Source: Monilinia fructicola (taxonomy: Eukaryota; Ascomycota; Leotiomycetes; Helotiales; Sclerotiniaceae). From it: 64,000 bases of DNA. Of the stretch, positions 25,939-38,026 are shown piece by piece (within the stretch, counting starts at the first letter, position 1; each line of letters begins with the position of its first letter). A program made the position numbers and the translations under genes. The notes beneath the pieces are model-generated. The model did no database searches, was not told the DNA's origin, and was given only the letters and a program-made list of their open reading frames with translations. The stretch covers positions 1,352,501 to 1,416,500 of the forward strand of contig VICG01000001.1 of NCBI GenBank assembly GCA_008692225.1, given 5' to 3'.

Positions 25939-27162
25939 TACTACTGTACAGTACTCCAGCTGTATACAAAGGACAATACTGTACTAAATAGGAAAAGTCA
26001 CCTTCAGCTTATCCAATCTGCCCAATGCCCAGATGGAATAAAGAAACGACGTCAGATATCGATTAGGCTTAGCTTCCACCCTTTAGTAAGGTTTTGATTG
26101 CGGGGAAAGCCTTAGCGATCTCAACTAGACAGGGATTAAGAAAGTAAAGCTAGTTGGTGTATGGGTGGATTGCTGGGTGAATCGATGAATTATGAATTCC
26201 TACCTAAAACCAATCTTCTCTTCTTTTGCTGTGAATGATATGATTGATACTTATGATATGATATGATATGATTTGATTCGATTTGATTCGATTTGATTTG
26301 TGTTATCTCTTCCCCTTTCCCCTTTCCTCTTCCTTCCTCTTCTTTCTCTCCTACCAATTATTCAATTTGAGGAATCATAAGACTACCGTCACCATTACTA
26401 TTCCCACTACCACTTATTAAAGCCTCTCCTTCTTCCATTCCTTATAAACTTCATACCTTCCATCCATCCTTCCTTCCTTCCTTCTCTCTCTCTCTCTCTC
26501 TTACACGTCTACACTTCTACACTTCTTACACTTCTTACACTTACACTTGTTACTTACTTACACTTTACATTCCCTTTCCCTCTTAGAATTCTCTTTTTAC
26601 AATCAACATCAACATCAACGACGACGACGACAAACACACACCACAATCCAATCCAATCCAATCCAATCCCATACAATACAATGCATTACAATTCAACGCC
26701 ATCATTGTAGAACCTCACATCACAATCATCCCCAACTTGGAATTCCCAATCATCCATACAAAAGGAACAATTCACCTACCCCACATCCCACATCCCACAT
26801 ACCACATCCACCATAAAAGCTTCCAAGAGGTGACTTCACCGAATTTCAGAAAAAAAAGAAAAGAAAACAAAAAGTCGAGAACAAAGAACTCTTGGTGATA
26901 GCTCCGTTCATACCAAACTTTTTTATAAAGTAGAGGGTGAACTTTCATTTTCAAAAAACGACAAAGGAATCTTACAACACGATACGTATCGAATATATCA
27001 ACATCTCCCCACCCGAAGCTGAGAGAGCAGCTTACGGCAATTTCCAGAATCTCTCATTAAATCTACATAAGCTCAACAAGTTCAGTATCATATCACTGTC
27101 TTGATACTTGATCAATACATTCCATAGTCTCACACCGTACAGATTCAATCTACACTCTCGTC
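25939..27162. other. promoter and leader region of the Ser-rich gene
   Basis: Pyrimidine-rich and A-rich tracts, a (CT)n run near 26485-26502, and CCAAT- and CATCC-type short repeats before the start codon at 27163. Layout is typical of a long fungal 5' leader. A frame at 26547-26816 is repeat-derived. Confidence 0.45.
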
Positions 27163-28004
27163 ATGTCTTCCAACGACAATAACGATAACATTACACCTCC
27201 CAACGAGGGCTCTGCTAGACCCCGTCGTGGTTCCATTTCTGCTCAGACCTTTACCAACATCTTCCGTTCCAACAGTACATCGACCGGAGGTCCGGTTGGT
27301 CCATTTCCTGGTCCGATTAGTACCGCCGCATCTCAAGATCAAAAGCGACGAATGTCAATTTCTACTCTTGGTTTGTCTGGTGCATCTCCGACACAGGCTT
27401 CGGGCATTTCCTTTTGGTGGCGACGTGGTAGCGTTTCAACTGCCTCGTCGTCAATCGATGAAAGTGCGATTGATGATGATGATGATGCCCTCCCATGAGC
27501 ACTCCAAATACACCCTTTGCACGTCGGATGTCGTTCGGCGCTCAAGCGCTCCGAACGGTTCGTGCGGGTAATGGTAGCCCCGTCACAAATGGTAGAACAC
27601 CTTCTTATACTACTTCGTTACCCCAATACCAGCAGGATCTCAGGTGGTGGTAGAATAACCCCTCCAAGAACACAGTCCTCAACAGGCAAGCACGCAATCA
27701 AAACCCAGAACTCCCTCTGACTTTGCTTCTTCTGCTCGTCCAGGTGAAGGCGGTTTCAACTGGTCAGAGCAGCTTAGATCTCGTGCTGAGAGCACTGTCT
27801 CTCAATCTCAACGCCCTTCCCTATCCACCTCTCCCCCGAACAATTCACGATTTCATACCACGATGCACATGAGCGGGCCAAGAGCATCGGTGATGTTCCA
27901 TCCCCTCCCTCTGCCATCCCTCCCACTGCCACACCGAGACCTGCTCGGAAGCAGCCGGATGCTTTCCAAGAACGCATCCTCAAGGAGATTTCTATATGGA
28001 TTGA
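27163..28004 (+). CDS. conserved fungal Ser-rich phosphoprotein-like protein with DAFQERILK C-terminus, frame-damaged
   Basis: The first frame (27163-27498) reads RRGSISAQTFTNIFRS, RRMSISTLGLSG and SIDESAIDDDD. Further parts lie in other frames: STPNTPFARRMSFGAQALR (from about 27492), a Pro/Ser stretch, then GGFNWSEQLRSRAESTVS, HERAKSIGDVPSPPS and KQPDAFQERILK, ending after one more shift as GDFYMD at TGA 28002-28004. The order and the RRxS motifs (likely basophilic-kinase sites) match a family I remember as widely conserved in filamentous ascomycetes. Its function is not known to me. At least four one-base shifts are needed. The A-rich leader before ATG fits a highly expressed gene. Confidence 0.65.
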
Positions 28005-29479
28005 TTGGTGTGGGGGTTCGCAGACGAGTTTCCTTTGTCTTTCTCGAGCAAGAGCATGAAATTGATCATGAACAGATCATCCAAATTTTGGCGTACATTA
28101 GTCAGTCGTTTGGAGAACAAAGAAAACCTTTCTCAAGCATCAAGCAAAACAATTGCGTTATATCATGGGTACAAAATATCGGATCTGCAAAATTGGGGAG
28201 GACCAAATACACGGAATGAGCAAAGCAGAAAGATCAAAGTTATCTACAGCTCTAGGAGCAAGAAAGGACAGGATATAGGTTGAGGTAACCGGATATCGGA
28301 GTGTACGCTGGACGTTTCATTCTCGGAATTTGTTTTACTTTCTGGTTGAGGTACAAGGGCTATGAGTCCAGGAGACTGAGGAGAGAGACTGAGCAGACTG
28401 GCGCTCTCGGACAATGTGTATGGAAGTATGAGGGGATGAGATATCCCGAATGATGATTGATGAAGTCCTTTATATTGCCGGCGCTTGTACTTCACTGGGA
28501 TCGGGCGGGCAATTGGCATAGCTTGCTTGCTTAAATGAATGGAATGAAGCGAATTGGGATGGGATATTTATGCGTTTCAAGGTTGAGCTTTTCCTGCGCT
28601 GCCCTTCTACTTTCAAGATTGTACTTTAAATGGCTCATTAGCCAGTCAACCTTGGCTCGGACTTTCTCAGGTCAGGCTTGAGGAGATGCAATGGAATGAA
28701 ATGAACAAATGAAACCAAATAATACAAGAACTTATCTTGCCTTTGAGTGACTTGATAGTCTACTACATAGGTTGAAACTTGGTGATTTCATTGAATCCGG
28801 CCTATCAGTAGTACCAGCACCAGCACCAGCACCAGGTAGGTACGTAAGCTTACAAGCTCACCAGCTTACATACAAAAATCGACATGCAACAAAAGCTCGA
28901 TTCACAGGGTAAACCAAACAGGCATCAGATACAAACACAGCCGGCATGGCATGGCATGGTATTACATTGCATTGCATTACATTACATTACATTGCACCTT
29001 GGCAAATAACACCACATCCGGAGTCACCCGACAAGAATCACGAATCAAAGTACAAGCTACAAGATACCCAGGGAGCAACAAGAAAGACGCGTGTCTATTC
29101 CATGTGCAGCTCACTCGTCGAGATACAAGGCGAGAGTCTCACTGTGTATATGCTGCTGGGGACTCGTGGGTGAACGAACGCTCTTGCGGTGTTGATTACC
29201 GAGATACGCTGGTTGGTTCGTTCGTGGTAAGATTGGAGACCCAGGGGGGGATGGGAGGCGTTTGTGTGTTTGTTTGTTTGTTTGTTCGTTTGTGCGTGTG
29301 TTCTTTCATGGGATGGTCCTCTCTTCTCCTCTTTTCTTTTTTCTTCTCGTTTCTTGTCTTCTCTTCAGAAGACTGCGCATGGGGTTTAAACAAGTTGGTA
29401 TATTTGTAGCCTTGATTAGGTTCCTCTATTCCCCTTTTAGTTCCTTGTCTGATCTATTCTCTATTCTCTATCCTTTACA
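28005..29479. other. intergenic, no supported gene
   Basis: 3' region of the Ser-rich gene and the region downstream of PXR1. It includes (ACCAGC)n-like and (TTGCA/TTACA)n short repeats near 28805-28835 and 28960-28998 and a TTTG repeat near 29265. No coding features. Confidence 0.5.
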
Positions 29480-30741
29480 TTATGTCTGTGATTTAATCAT
29501 GAAAATCTTATGAGAGCAATTAGCATCTTTTACTCTTCCCTCCATAATACATAAAAGAATCTCGAGGAGGAAGGAAAATACGAACCTGGTTCAAACTCGT
29601 TACATCCATACTAGCCATCCTCTTCTGAGCAATATGTCGAGCTCGTATAGAACGTATACCCATTGGCGCTGATCTTGCGCTGGTTTCTGTGACCGCTGGT
29701 GTACTTTCTTTGGTGGAGGATTCTGACGTGGATGAGGATTTATGTTTATCCTTCTTTGATTTCTTCTGAGGATTTGGATGTGGAGCTTGTGTCTTCGGTA
29801 TCTGCACCCGCTGCGGCTGCTTCCTTTTCTCTTCTCTTCTTCTCCTTCTTCTCCCTCTTGCGTGCTTTCATTGCAGCATCGTCTGGGGTTTCGCTTTCTG
29901 ATTCCGAGGTAGACTTTGATTTTGACTTGCGATTTTTCTTGGACTTTTTTGACTTCTTGGACTCCGCCTTGTCTTTGTCATCTTCATCTTCATCCTCGCT
30001 CTTTCGCTTCTTACTCTTTTTCTCCTTCTTACTTTTCTTGCTGGAACTTTTCTCTTCTCCATCTTGCTCGTCTCTCTTTCGTTTTGACGACTTCTTCTTC
30101 TCGGCTACAGGCTCTGAAGTTTTCTCCCCCTCGTCTGAACTGGAGTCGCTCTCCTCACTGCTACTATCCTTCTCCGTCGATTTCCCCTTCACTTCCAAAG
30201 CTTTCACTCTTTCTTTCTCCCCATCAATTAAATCCTGAATCTTATCTCCAACCAGAACACCCCCCTTCACAAAATCTAATACTCCCCCACTTCCTCTCTG
30301 CATAAATCGCCCTCTTCAAATCGTCCCTACTCTTCTGTTCTTTCTCAATCTCCGCCTCTTCCTTCCCATTCAACCTCCCCAGTAAGTTCTGGAAAACATC
30401 CAAGCCCGTACATTCCCCATGGCCCACTCCACTCCCTACTTTTGCACCCAGTCCCAAATTGTTATCTTTAACCACCACACGAATATGCGACGCATTAGCT
30501 GCGGTATGGAATTCCGCGATGCGCGGCATCCTTCGCGCCCAAATTTCGCCAGGTGTCCAGCCCTGCGATTTCATCATACGATGACCAAAACTGTCGGTAT
30601 TGCCAGACCATCTTGTATTATTAGGGTCGTGGGAGAGTTTGATTTTGCTAGAGGAGGAATTGTTAGTTTATGGTATAATGAAATGGATTAGGAAAACGAG
30701 AGGAAACTGAAACATACTTTTTGGGGGCAGAGAGGACCCAT
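29480..30741 (-). CDS. pxr1: PXR1/PinX1-type G-patch protein (rRNA/snoRNA maturation)
   Basis: The PXR1 family acts in nucleolar pre-rRNA and snoRNA 3' processing, partnering DEAH helicases through the G-patch. Exon 1 encodes MGPLCPQK (30741-30718), followed by an intron (30648-30717). Then come KLSHDPNNTRWSG, FGHRMMKSQGWTPGE, the G-patch part ASHIRVVVKDNNLGLGAKVG, and GECTGLDVFQNLLGRLNGK. A GDKIQDLI stretch and a long Lys/Ser/Glu-rich nucleolar tail follow. The family C-terminus RARHIAQKRMASMDVTSLNQ is in another frame. A last intron (29507-29585) then leads to exon 29480-29506, IFMIKSQT. Single-base shifts occur near exon 2, in the G-patch (about 30525), near 30290 and near 29760. It is divergent from the coiled-coil gene at 31118 (376 nt between start codons). 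Confidence 0.85.
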
Positions 30742-31117
30742 CGTCGCGGTGAGATTAGGTGTGGTGGTGAAGGATTACAAAAGGGAGGTCTGGATATTTT
30801 AACAATTATGTGATGATAACGAGAAATCGAGAAAAAGGGTCGGGAACTTTTTGTAGATTTTAGCGGGGCCGACATGGATGTTGAGATTGATTATACGCTA
30901 ATGTCTGATGGCTAAGTGGAGAGCTTTACCTTGGATAACCTTATAAACTTGTCATTCTCAACTTTCTTTTTTCAATCCTACCACATTCATCAATCTTCAA
31001 TTTCTCATCATCTGAAAGTTTTTCGAAGCTTTAACTCCAACTTCATCTGTTGACCTTTGTCTCATGTAATATCAGATTCCTCACATTCCCCCAATCCTCA
31101 CATTCAATCAATCCACA

Positions 31118-31743
31118 ATGCCACCTCGAAATCAAACCTCCATACCTACAGAAGACGATGAAGCATCTCTCATATCCTCCCAATCTACAGTGACCACCAT
31201 GGATTCTTGTTGCAAAGAGCCAATCAGATGATGGCCGATGTATTGATTCTGCCCAAAGCCTCCTCGTCCTTTCACTGACACGAGATGCATCCAGACCAAA
31301 AAAGCGACGTGACGCAAAGCGGAACAAGATTGAAAGTGACCGTGCTAAGCGCATCAAGGATGTAAGGAGAAGACTTGAGGCTTTGTATGAGAATAGAAGA
31401 GCTCGGAAGTGAGTTCACTTGTTCGCATCACAATATTACACTTCTGTCTGTATTCCGCAAGGAATATACTTCCCTAGCTCTTGTCTTCGAACAGAGCTTC
31501 TGGTGTCATACGTCAAGCGTTGTATGGCCATGCACTAACCATGATACAGAGCCAAGTTGCAGAAGGCTGAGTGGACCCGGCTCCGCTTATTGAACGAGAA
31601 ACGTCATGAGCTTGAGGATCAGATTCTCAATAGCATGATGCTTATCGAGAGCCCAGACTGTGAGCATGGCTCGTGAAATGAATGCTGTTATTCTTCATCG
31701 TATGGCTGCCATGGGAGATGCCGATGCGCAGTCTGCTGTCTGA
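31118..31743 (+). CDS. hypothetical coiled-coil protein, about 190 residues, frame-damaged
   Basis: Starts MPPRNQTSIPTEDDE. After a frame change near 31200 it reads LLQRANQMMADVLIL, then a second change leads to LTRDASRPKKRRDAKRNKIE and a helical charged stretch DRAKRIKDVRRRLEALYENR. An intron at 31409-31549 (GTGAGT...branch CTAAC...CAG) joins in frame to AKLQKAEWTRLRLLNEKRHE. After another shift near 31658 the end reads QTVSMAREMNAVILHRMAAM and stops at 31741-31743. Strong heptad-like, highly charged composition suggests a coiled coil, possibly DNA-associated given the basic stretch. No family name is claimed. Confidence 0.5.
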
Positions 31744-32237
31744 AGATAAGTGCGTGTTCCATACATCCTTGCCTTTCGACTTACTAATGTCGTGATAAGG
31801 GAAGGTTGCTTTTGTCATCCAAACATTGCTTAACATTATTGCTATACACATACTCACTCATAGAACACAAAATTATTATAGGGCGTTAGAAATGGGCACG
31901 GAAATCTGGTTCGGAGGTTTGGTGGGAAGATACCCCTGAGAGCTTGCTTATTTATATGGCACATTATTAGCATAATATCAAACTGATGCTTTTTGACCTG
32001 CGCAATTCCTTCCCGCGATACCATTATGTTTTTTCGACCGTCAATCATACAATTCCTCATGCCGCAACCTGGTATCACCGCTATAATCAATCAAGAGCAC
32101 TCTCCCATCAAAACCCCCTTCTTCCTTCCAGAATCCGGCAATCCTCCCCAGCTCTGCAATTCCATTCCGAACCGAATCGATAATAACCTTTGCAATCCCT
32201 CTCTCTTCCCCTTTGACTTCCCCGCCGCCCCCGTATA
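31744..32237. other. intergenic, no supported gene
   Basis: Lies between the coiled-coil gene and the 3' end of the minus-strand SVP26-like gene. No frame of note. Confidence 0.5.
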
Positions 32238-32929
32238 CTAGGCTCTTTCGCTGCCATTCGTCGGCAACACATTGTCACTCGCGACAATGAAACAAACAGC
32301 GCAAAACGGAGTCAACCATACACAGAGCCCAAAATACGCAGCAAATCTGCGTGAAATCCGGATATCCCGACGTATCGTAGATCGAAGTTGGGGTTCTGAC
32401 AGGGCCGGTCGCGAAGTGGCGAAACCAAAGGTAGTGATTTACCACCACGAGAGCTATTCAAATAGCCATCAGCGGACTGTGTCTCTCCCCGCTCAGAAAG
32501 ATAGGGGCTTACCGCAGGAAATGAGGAACAAGGGGATTACTCAAATGGACCACGGGGAATTTCCTCATGTTTCCCAAGTAGACCAGATGGGACAGAATGC
32601 TCATGACGCTGAGTTTGAAGCTAAAGCCATCGACTACGCACAAGAGTGTTTGGAGGCCCAATAATCGCATATATCATGCGCGTCAAGAAACGTTTTGCGA
32701 TCACGGTGTGCTCTTCGACGAGCTCGGAGAGATAGTATAATCCTGAGGCTATGGCACATCGACGTCAGTCCTGAGGCATGGCTGAAAATGGTCTGTTGGA
32801 GAATAATAATGCAGAAGGACGTCCGTCGCCGCCTGCGACCTGAAGATGGATGAACTTACCGATGGCAGTGGTAAGGAAGCCAAATCCAACCGCCACGCCC
32901 AGGTATCCGACAAGGGGTAATATCCACAT
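32238..32929 (-). CDS. svp26: SVP26/TEX261-family ER-Golgi membrane adaptor
   Basis: A four-TM-type protein of the SVP26 (Erv26)/TEX261 family, which escorts certain glycosyltransferases and phosphatase from ER to Golgi in COPII vesicles. Exon 1 (32929-32860) reads MWILPLVGYLGVAVGFGFLT. The intron 32749-32859 joins to ASGLYYLSELVEEHTVIAKR and FLTRMIYAIIG. After a one-base shift comes LCVVDGFSFKLSVMSILSHL and VYLGNMRKFPVV. A second intron (32454-32512) joins to LVVVNHYLWFRHFATGP. The C-terminus continues YPDFTQI, AAYFGLCVWLTPF and SDNVLPTNGS, across further one-base shifts, to TAG at 32240-32238. An upstream in-frame Met (MPVIKI, 32947) is less likely. Divergent from BUD23 with 338 nt between starts. 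Confidence 0.82.
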
Positions 32930-33267
32930 GATTTTGATGACTGGCAAGAATCCCTATGTTATGGACACTTCATTGTGTGGTTTCCAAGAAAGATGTACGT
33001 AGAGAAAGGGACGGGTGAATGTTAGCTGTTCTTTCCCTACCCCAGATATTCGATCGGCTAATATTCGGCTCTGTGATCCGGCACAAGAAATTAATTTTTA
33101 TCTTCTTATCGCTCCGACTACGATTGAGAGTCAAGAAATTTTGCGTGCGACGAGTCCCAATTGAGTGCTACGACAACAAAAGAGCAGTATTCGAGATCGT
33201 CAGTCACACCTGTACTCGAAGAAGCAAGGATCCAATCAAAAGAAACTTCAAATCGCCCAGGTCAAAA

Positions 33268-34187
33268 ATGTCTCGCCCAGAAGATACACTGTAAGAACCC
33301 CTCGTCACCTCCTCTCCATGCGACAACCGCTCCCTCCTAACACAAAGGACCAGCCCCCCGACCTCCACTACAATGACACCGAAGCGCGCAAATACACGAC
33401 CTCCTCACGAATCCAGAACATCCAAGCGAGCATGACGAACCGCGCCCTCGAGCTCCTCGACCTCAAGACGCCCTCCCTCCTTCTCGACATCGGCTGCGGC
33501 TCCGGGCTCTCGGGGGAAATTCTCTCGGCGGTCCCCGAAGACGAAGGCGGGCCGCACGTCTGGGTCGGAATGGATATCAGCGCTTCCATGCTGGATATTG
33601 CCCTGCAACGAGACGTGGAGGGCGATCTGATGCTGAGCGATATTGGACAGGGAGTTCCATTTCGCGCGGGGAAGTTTCGACGCCGCCATCAGCATCAGTG
33701 CGATCCAATGGCTGTGCAAATGCAGAGAGCAGTGAAGTATCGAGTGCGGGACGACTGTCGAGATTTTTCGGCGGCTTATATGCGGCGTTGAAAAGGGGAG
33801 GTCGAGCGGTCTGTCAGTTTTACCCGAAGAAGAATGATGAGCAACGAGGGATGATCACTGGTGCTGCGATCAAAGCAGGATTTGGGGCGGGAATATTGGA
33901 GGGATGACCCGGGAACGAAAGTGCGAAGTTGAAGTTGTATTTGGTGTTGACGGTTGGAGGAGGGATATAGAGACTGCCAATGGGGATATTACGGGAGTAG
34001 TGAAGGGTATGGATGGGGTGGATGTGTTGGATGCGAGGAGGAAACACATAGGGAGAAGGGCAGGAAGGACATTAAGAAGGGTAGCAAGGCCTGGATTTTG
34101 GGAAAGAAAGAGCAGATGGAGAGAAAAGGAAAGGTGGTTAAGAATACCAGTAAATATACTGGCAGAAAGAGAAATATTGCTTTTTAG
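33268..34187 (+). CDS. bud23: 18S rRNA (guanine-N7)-methyltransferase BUD23
   Basis: BUD23 methylates a guanine of 18S rRNA (G1575 in yeast) with SAM, in complex with Trm112, during 40S biogenesis. Exon 1 is tiny (MSRPEDTL, 33268-33290), then an intron ending before [20 protein letters not shown]. The SAM-binding motif I is [14 protein letters not shown], followed by [20 protein letters not shown] and [16 protein letters not shown] frame shift near 33680 is followed by [14 protein letters not shown], then [20 protein letters not shown] and [13 protein letters not shown]. After more shifts come [20 protein letters not shown] and the basic C-terminus [20 protein letters not shown] ending RNIAF at 34187. 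Order and length match the family. At least four indels separate the parts. Confidence 0.85.
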
Positions 34188-34770
34188 AAGGTTTGGGTTG
34201 GGAAAAGTCGTGTGTGTATATGCATGCAAAGGCGTTATGGACATGGGGGCATGGGGTGTTTATGATATCAGCTGTATGGACATCAATGAACAAACGTATT
34301 TCTGTGTTATGACAGAGTTTCAAGGATGACAATACCATATGCTAATCATGTTTGCATCCATCAAACTTCCCAGGAACAATACCTTGGGCAAGTCCTTCGG
34401 CTCGCTCCATAAACCAGCCGAACCCTATGATAGATCCCCGCTGAGCTGAAAATCATGAGAACTTGAATGTGATTTTGAGGTCCCCCAACATAGACAAGGC
34501 TTTTCATAGGTATCAACATATAACTTTCTGATCTTTCTGTAGCCAAACAATCTGAAGTACATCAAAATGCTTTCTGAAGTTGATACTATTCCTGTGAGCT
34601 CCATATCCTTGAAGCGAGAGCTTGAAACTCAAGTAGAAAAGACATGAAATCACGACGAAATCAAAAATGGTATGGTCGGGGAGTTGAAGGAATTTTGTAT
34701 ACACTTCTACCCCTTAATGTACACCCTTCATCCATATCTAGGGTATTCTTTATACAGTCTATCCACCACT
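34188..34770. other. convergent 3' intergenic region
   Basis: Between the convergently transcribed BUD23 and IDH1 genes. Short frames only; presumably both 3' UTRs. Confidence 0.5.
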
Positions 34771-36104
34771 CTATGCAGCCAACTCCATCTTATCCCAAAT
34801 AAGCACGGTGTGAATTGTGTGAGTAGAGTTGTTTCCGCCCATATCACGAGTTCTTACGGCACTATAGTCAGTCGAGACTATAAACTTGTATTTAAACATT
34901 TCAATTCCACTTACCCTTCAGCAATAACATCATAGACAGCCTTGGAAATTCTGTTAGCATGGTCATCAAGACCAAGATGTCTCAAAAGCATGGAACCGGA
35001 AAAGGATCATAGCAGTTGGGTTAGCTTGGTCCTTGCCCTTGATATCTAAACCAACGTGACGGCAACCGGGCTCGAAAACAGCGACCTCGCGGCCCATGTT
35101 GCATCCAGGTACAAGACCTGGGCCACCGACCAAAGCAGCACCGACGTTGGACAAGATTCCTCCGTACAAGTTAGGCATAACCATGACGTCGAATTGTTGT
35201 GGTCGGGATACACATTGCATAGATGCGTTATCGACAATCATATCGTTGGTCTCCAAAGTGGGGTACTCCTTAGCAACGTCGTTGAAGGTCTTGCGGAAAA
35301 GTCCGTCTGCAAGCTTCATGATGTTGGCCTTGTGGATACAGGTAACCTTCTTGCGGTTGTTTGCAAGAGCAAAGCTGAATGCGAACTTGGCAATTCTCTC
35401 GGACTTGGCGCGGGTAATGATCTTGAGGGATTCAACAACACCTGGAACCGATTGATGTTTCCAATCCAGAGTACTCTCCCTCGGTATTCTCACGGATAAT
35501 GCAGAGATCGACATTGTCGTGGCGAGTCTTGTATCCTGGGATGTTCTTGATGAGAACAATGGATGCGTAGATTATCGAGTTCTTGTCTAAGGGCGACATT
35601 GAAAAGACTGGTGACCGGATCTCTCAACAGGTGTGTGCAAGATACCCTTAAGACCAAGCTTGTTTCTCTTCAAGGATGCTATTGACTCCCGGAAAAGATC
35701 CTCGGAGTGTTTGTCTCCGGTCTCAACACCAGACACATCAACCTGTTCCCATTTCGACCCGGGTACATTGTCTGCTTTGAAAATTGTCTTGACGGACTCA
35801 GCAACCTCGGCTCCAATACCATCACCAGGTATTAAAGTAACGGTGTATTTTCCACCATACTTGGTAGGCTTGAAAATGTCGGATTGGACGCGTTGTTGCG
35901 AAAGTTCTAGTGGGAGCGACATGAGCGGTTCGCAAAAGGCTCTGATAAGAAGTTTGGCATTAGCTCGTGACAGACACAGACAGGCAGAGACAGAAGACAG
36001 AGACAGAGACAGAGAAACAATGGGAAAAGTAGAATGTGTGCAATTGGTAATTCTATAACAAATTCACATACTTGCGCCGACCTAACGGAGTTTCTTGCCA
36101 GCAT
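34771..36104 (-). CDS. idh1: mitochondrial NAD-dependent isocitrate dehydrogenase, subunit 1 (IDH1)
   Basis: Regulatory subunit of the TCA-cycle NAD-IDH in the mitochondrial matrix. Exon 1 encodes [11 protein letters not shown] (36104-36072). The intron 35942-36071 joins in frame to [16 protein letters not shown], a basic/hydroxylated import presequence. Then [20 protein letters not shown] with [71 protein letters not shown] and [18 protein letters not shown] follow. A last intron (34862-34914) leads to [13 protein letters not shown] and a stop at 34773-34771. One-base shifts occur near 35890, 35605, 35570, 35470, 34995 and 34800. Several are extra bases in A or T runs, so the gene is probably intact in the organism. 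Confidence 0.9.
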
Positions 36105-36437
36105 CTTGAAAATGAGAGAAATATTAAAAGGTTTTTGGTAGGTTGTGTTAACAAGAGAGCCGTAAATATTCAGTTTGCCCAAGTTTCGGAATAACCGTGA
36201 AAAGGTAGAAGTTTGATCCGGTTGTAGATAAAATTGGTCTTGCCTAATTGGGAAACGGCATGTGGAATCGGTTTGTCACGGGAGCGGAATTTCACGCTTG
36301 GATTTCTTTTTACTTATCATTACTCCGTAGAACTAACCTTGTATCTTCTCTTCCTTCACTCACTTGAATTCACTCTCAATTCAATACAGTATGTACGGAG
36401 TAGTACCGTATATGCTTTATAGTACTAATGAATTATA
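36105..36437. other. upstream region of IDH1
   Basis: Presumed IDH1 promoter; no gene seen before the satellite starting at 36438. Confidence 0.5.
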
Positions 36438-37383
36438 AGGTTTTATTTTATTTTATTTATTTTATTTTATTTTATTTTATTTTATTTTATTTTATTTATT
36501 TTATTTCATTTTATTTCATTTTATTTTATTTTTTATTTTATTTATTTTATTTTATTTTATTCATTTTATTTCATTTTATTTCATTTTATTTCATTTTATT
36601 TCATTTTAATTTCATTTTATTTTCATTTTATTTCATTTATTTCATTTTATTTCATTTTATTTTATTTTATTTTTTTATTTCATTTTATTTTCATTTTATT
36701 TCATTTTATTTTATTTTATTTTATTTTATTCATTTTTTCATTTATTTCATTTTATTTTATTTATTTTATTTTATTTCATTTTATTTCATTTTATTTCATT
36801 TTATTTTCATTTTATTTCATTTTATTTCATTTTATTCATTTTATTTCATTTTATTTCATTTTATTTATTTTATTTTATTTCATTTATTTATTTCATTTTA
36901 TTTCATTTTTCATTTTATTTCATTTTATTTCATTTATTTCATTTTTATTTCATTTTATTTCATTTTATTTTATTTTATTTCATTTTATTTTATTTTATTT
37001 CATTTTATTTCATTTTATTTTATTTTATTTTATTTCATTTTATTTCATTTTATTTTATTTTATTTCATTTATTTCATTTTATTTTATTTTTATTTCATTT
37101 TATTTTATTTTATTTTATTTTATTTTATTTTATTTCATTTTATTTTCATTTTTATTTTCATTTTATTTCATTTTATTTCATTTTATTTCATTTTATTTTT
37201 ATTTCATTTTATTTCATTTTATTTATTTTATTTATTTCTTTTATTTTTATTTCATTTTATTTCATTTTATTTCATTTATTTTATTTTATTTTATTTTTTA
37301 TTTTATTTTATTTCATTTTATTTTTTATTTTATTTTATTTTATTTTATTTTTTATTTTACTTTTTTATTTACTTTATTTATTA
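36438..37383. repeat. about 0.94 kb TTTTA/TTTCA pentanucleotide-type satellite
   Basis: Nearly pure tandem TTTTA and TTTCA units with occasional insertions or losses that change unit length (TTTATTT, TTTTTA, TTTTCA). The strand is T-rich with almost no G. Because no in-frame stops occur, it yields a meaningless 318-residue Phe/Ile/Leu/Tyr/Ser/His frame. TTTTA and TTTCA units are interspersed rather than in blocks. Confidence 0.97.
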
Positions 37384-38026
37384 ATAAGTAAGACTTTAAT
37401 TTTTAATATAGACATTTTATTCTTATTCTATTCTATTCTACTTCATTCATTTACTTTACCATCTATGAGAATATAGACGTCACTTTTGGATAAATTACAG
37501 TAAATTATTGCTATTTTTCATCGAGGGGTATTTCTCGCCTTGCGGGGAATGCTCGGACTCTAAACTTATCATTGCTCCTTTTTTCACATGCACATGACGA
37601 AATTCAAAGGGAGACGAGACGTCGGGTGGGTGAGATCGGGCTACCTAGTATCATATATATGGTCAAGGTACGTTTACGTTAACAATAATAAGATTCTCGG
37701 GCTTCATTTTCTGATATTCGATGTTTTCTCAAGTATTCATTCCGACATGCAAGATGAGTTAGTTACTGTAGATAGGTACCTAATTAACGATAGCCTTACA
37801 ATACGATGGCTATATTTGAGAATTAAGTGATCTGTAGTAGAAGAGCCAACTGGAATGCCACAAAGCCATTGTGCTCGTCATTCAGGGAAACATAAAGCCG
37901 TTTCCAGAATTTCCCAAAACAGGAGGTTATAAATTCTTTGACAATCTGAAAAGTTGTGGCCGAGTACAAAATCTGAAGTCTATCTATCATGCCTCTGAGA
38001 GAGTCCAAGACGAGAGTCACCCGAAT
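37384..38026. other. intergenic, no supported gene
   Basis: AT-rich decay of the satellite (to about 37450), then ordinary sequence. The first part of the frame at 37871 is probably upstream of the true start of the next gene. Confidence 0.5.

Noticed and set aside
32272..32664. 130-residue plus-strand frame
   Set aside because: It lies opposite exons and introns of the SVP26-like gene, whose family blocks are on the minus strand.
36428..37384. 318-residue open frame rich in Phe/Ile/Tyr/Leu
   Set aside because: It is the translation of the TTTTA/TTTCA satellite, which simply lacks stop codons in this frame.
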